Of a stretch of 64,000 bases of DNA, positions 62,207 to 64,000 are shown one piece after another (position 1 is the first letter of the stretch; every line of letters starts with the position of its first letter). The notes beneath the pieces are model-generated. The model was not told the origin of the DNA, made no database searches, and was given only the letters and a program-made list of their open reading frames with translations. Origin of the DNA: Diprion similis (lineage: Eukaryota; Arthropoda; Insecta; Hymenoptera; Diprionidae); assembly GCF_021155765.1 (NCBI RefSeq), contig NC_060105.1, positions 8,615,501 to 8,679,500 of the forward strand, read 5' to 3'. A program made the position numbers and the translations under genes.

Positions 62207-63740
62207 TTTTTTTTTGTCTATGTAGAAGGGAAGCAAGGTGGCGACAAGTTTGTTCAATTAAAATTCACTACTCTCAATAAATTCGGAATACCCTGATGTT
62301 TTCTCACGAAGCTTAAATTGAGTATATTTTGGAAAGATTATTTATGATGGCGAAAGCTCCAGAAATTCTGCACATTGAATACGTAAATTTGTATGGAAAA
62401 AATATATTGTATTGCTTCGGATAACACAAATAATTAGAAATTGAATAATGCTATTTCCGAAAGTTAGCTTAACTGAATGTCCTAATCATGGTTGAAGTTT
62501 GAAAACGATTTAAAAAATAAAATAAAAAGATACATTTTTCCCTATGTTCCGCTATAATTCCCTGACTATTTCCGGTTTTCCCGGTCTGTCGCCACCCTCT
62601 TAAAAAGTCTGCGATGCCTTGGGCTCGTTCGAAAATTTGCAATTCATAGGAATCCTCGTTTGAAGATACTTTCCTGAAAAGCTTCGAACTGTTTCTAAAG
62701 TCATCGTAATTATTTTATCATATTTCTTATGTCTTCACATATTGTTGGTGGTTCGACAGTTTTCTTGTATTAACTTTGAAATGAGAGATGTTTTCGCAGA
62801 AGGTTGAAAATTTTTCTATCATTAAATTTAGCAGCAAATTTTTAGGTAGGATCGATTTTCTGGATTACAAAAAATGCGTACTTGAATCCTGAACAGCACC
62901 AATGAAAAATATACTCGGTCGAGTTTATTTTGAGTAATAATCTGTCGTTCGAACTCCCCGACAGATCAATGAAAAGTTAGAGCAGTCGAATGGAGATGGA
63001 TTAATACACTTTGTTAACGATCGTCCTAGCAATTGTTGTTAGAACGAATAACTACCAGTTTAGAATTCTTTTATATTTTTAAAACAGACTCTATTCTGTT
63101 CAATTCGAAATTCGTGAGAGTGAAAAATTCTGATACATACGAACTATCTCTGAAGATAATTACAAATAATTACAAACGGCTTCAAGTTGGGGCTACTTTA
63201 AAAATTACAAGTTAAATTGATTATTTGCTGCTATAATTACATCCCATCTGTAGATTTGCTGCCGTCCTTGAGGCTTATTGTTGGCTGAAGGTTACTCTCG
63301 GCAAACTCCGTGTAGTGGCAGGAAGGAATTCGGATGTCGAAATATTTGGTAGTTGGAGGGAAAGGAAGGAAATTTAATTTGTTGCGATTTTAGTTGGACT
63401 GTAACGACCCAACAACCTAAATTAACATTTTATGTAATATTTTTACGCAGTACAGAATGTGAAATAAACTTCGAGCAAGCAACTCGAATGTTCCCATAAA
63501 CACGCTCGAATCATTCGCTACATTCACACGGATCGATGGACAATGGACATCGATGTTTTCCAATGAAAACGAATTCGAAATACTTAAGCTTACACGAACT
63601 TATTCCACTTCAAATTGAAAGATCTTCCATTCCATTGTAAGTCACGGAAAGAACTAGTTTTGAAATTACCAAAAAATTAATTTGTACCGTCTAACTCTGT
63701 AGCAAGTGGTTTTTAAATTTTGGAAAATAAAACCCACCTT
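62207..63740. other. Intergenic, nothing recognised
   Basis: AT-rich DNA without a supported gene. Confidence 0.45.
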
Positions 63741-63757
63741 AGTTTACACTGTTTTAC

Positions 63758-63848
63758 AATAATGTAAAGCGATAATGCTTGGTACTATGATTGTTGTAAT
63801 AGTAGTACATATAACAAAGATCAAATGCAGGATATACAGGCGGGGCAT
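63758..63848 (-). CDS. Possible signal-peptide exon at the window edge
   Basis: ATG at 63848 starts MPRLYILHLIFVICTTI and continues hydrophobic for about 30 residues up to a possible donor (GTAAAA, GT at 63757). It looks like a signal peptide or signal anchor. The frame is open further upstream and no downstream exon was found, so it may be chance. Confidence 0.2.
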
Positions 63849-64000
63849 TCGCGGCCCTGTCACCAATTTCCACCGTTGAAGCAACATCCGATCTCCGGAG
63901 ACTCGGTACGTACCAGTACGATTGATTGATTCGATGCACGTTCCGTGTCGGTACTTGCATATTATCGAGTGACTGTACACCTGCTGCACAAACAGCATAT

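Overview
The window reads as AT-rich nuclear DNA of an insect, most likely a hymenopteran. That placement rests on protein similarity and on GT-AG introns, and I could not test it by search. Six conserved protein-coding genes can be assembled exon by exon, and every junction keeps phase. The rest is introns, 3' flanks, simple repeats and a striking number of inverted-repeat (foldback/MITE-like) elements.

Layout. (1) 298-14622, plus strand: cytoplasmic dynein 1 intermediate chain (Drosophila short wing), 13 coding exons, including three very short exons of 36, 21 and 48 nt that can all be skipped in frame. Its introns carry several terminal-inverted-repeat elements, one nested in another. (2) 16.0-18.3 kb: GC-rich promoter-like DNA, a candidate orphan first exon, and the untranslated first exon of the next gene. 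(3) 18582-18908 plus: RNA polymerase III subunit RPC10/POLR3K. (4) 19092-19877 plus: intronless YRDC, threonylcarbamoyl-AMP synthase, starting 183 bp after POLR3K. (5) 23671-35209 minus: LMBR1/lilipod-type membrane protein, 10 coding exons. Its 60-nt first coding exon lies 8.9 kb from exon 2. (6) A possible Cys-rich terminal exon at 36928-36990 minus. (7) 39052-40311 minus: YOD1/OTU1 deubiquitinase, 3 exons. (8) 45696-52019 minus: uridine phosphorylase, 6 exons. (9) 52.0-64.0 kb: no recognisable gene, but repeats and some promoter-like motifs.

The genes are not a pathway. They are housekeeping genes of different processes: microtubule transport, Pol III transcription, tRNA t6A modification, a BMP/Wnt-related membrane receptor, p97-linked deubiquitination and pyrimidine salvage. 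The plus-strand block (sw-POLR3K-YRDC) converges on the minus-strand block (LMBR1-YOD1-UPP) at about 20-23.7 kb.

The most unusual items are the microexon cassette in the dynein intermediate chain, a nearly perfect 652-bp palindrome at 41730-42381 with a decayed relative near 52.9 kb, and a nested pair of inverted-repeat elements in dynein intron 4 with a clear 4-bp insertion signature. I saw no convincing new enzymatic or defence system.
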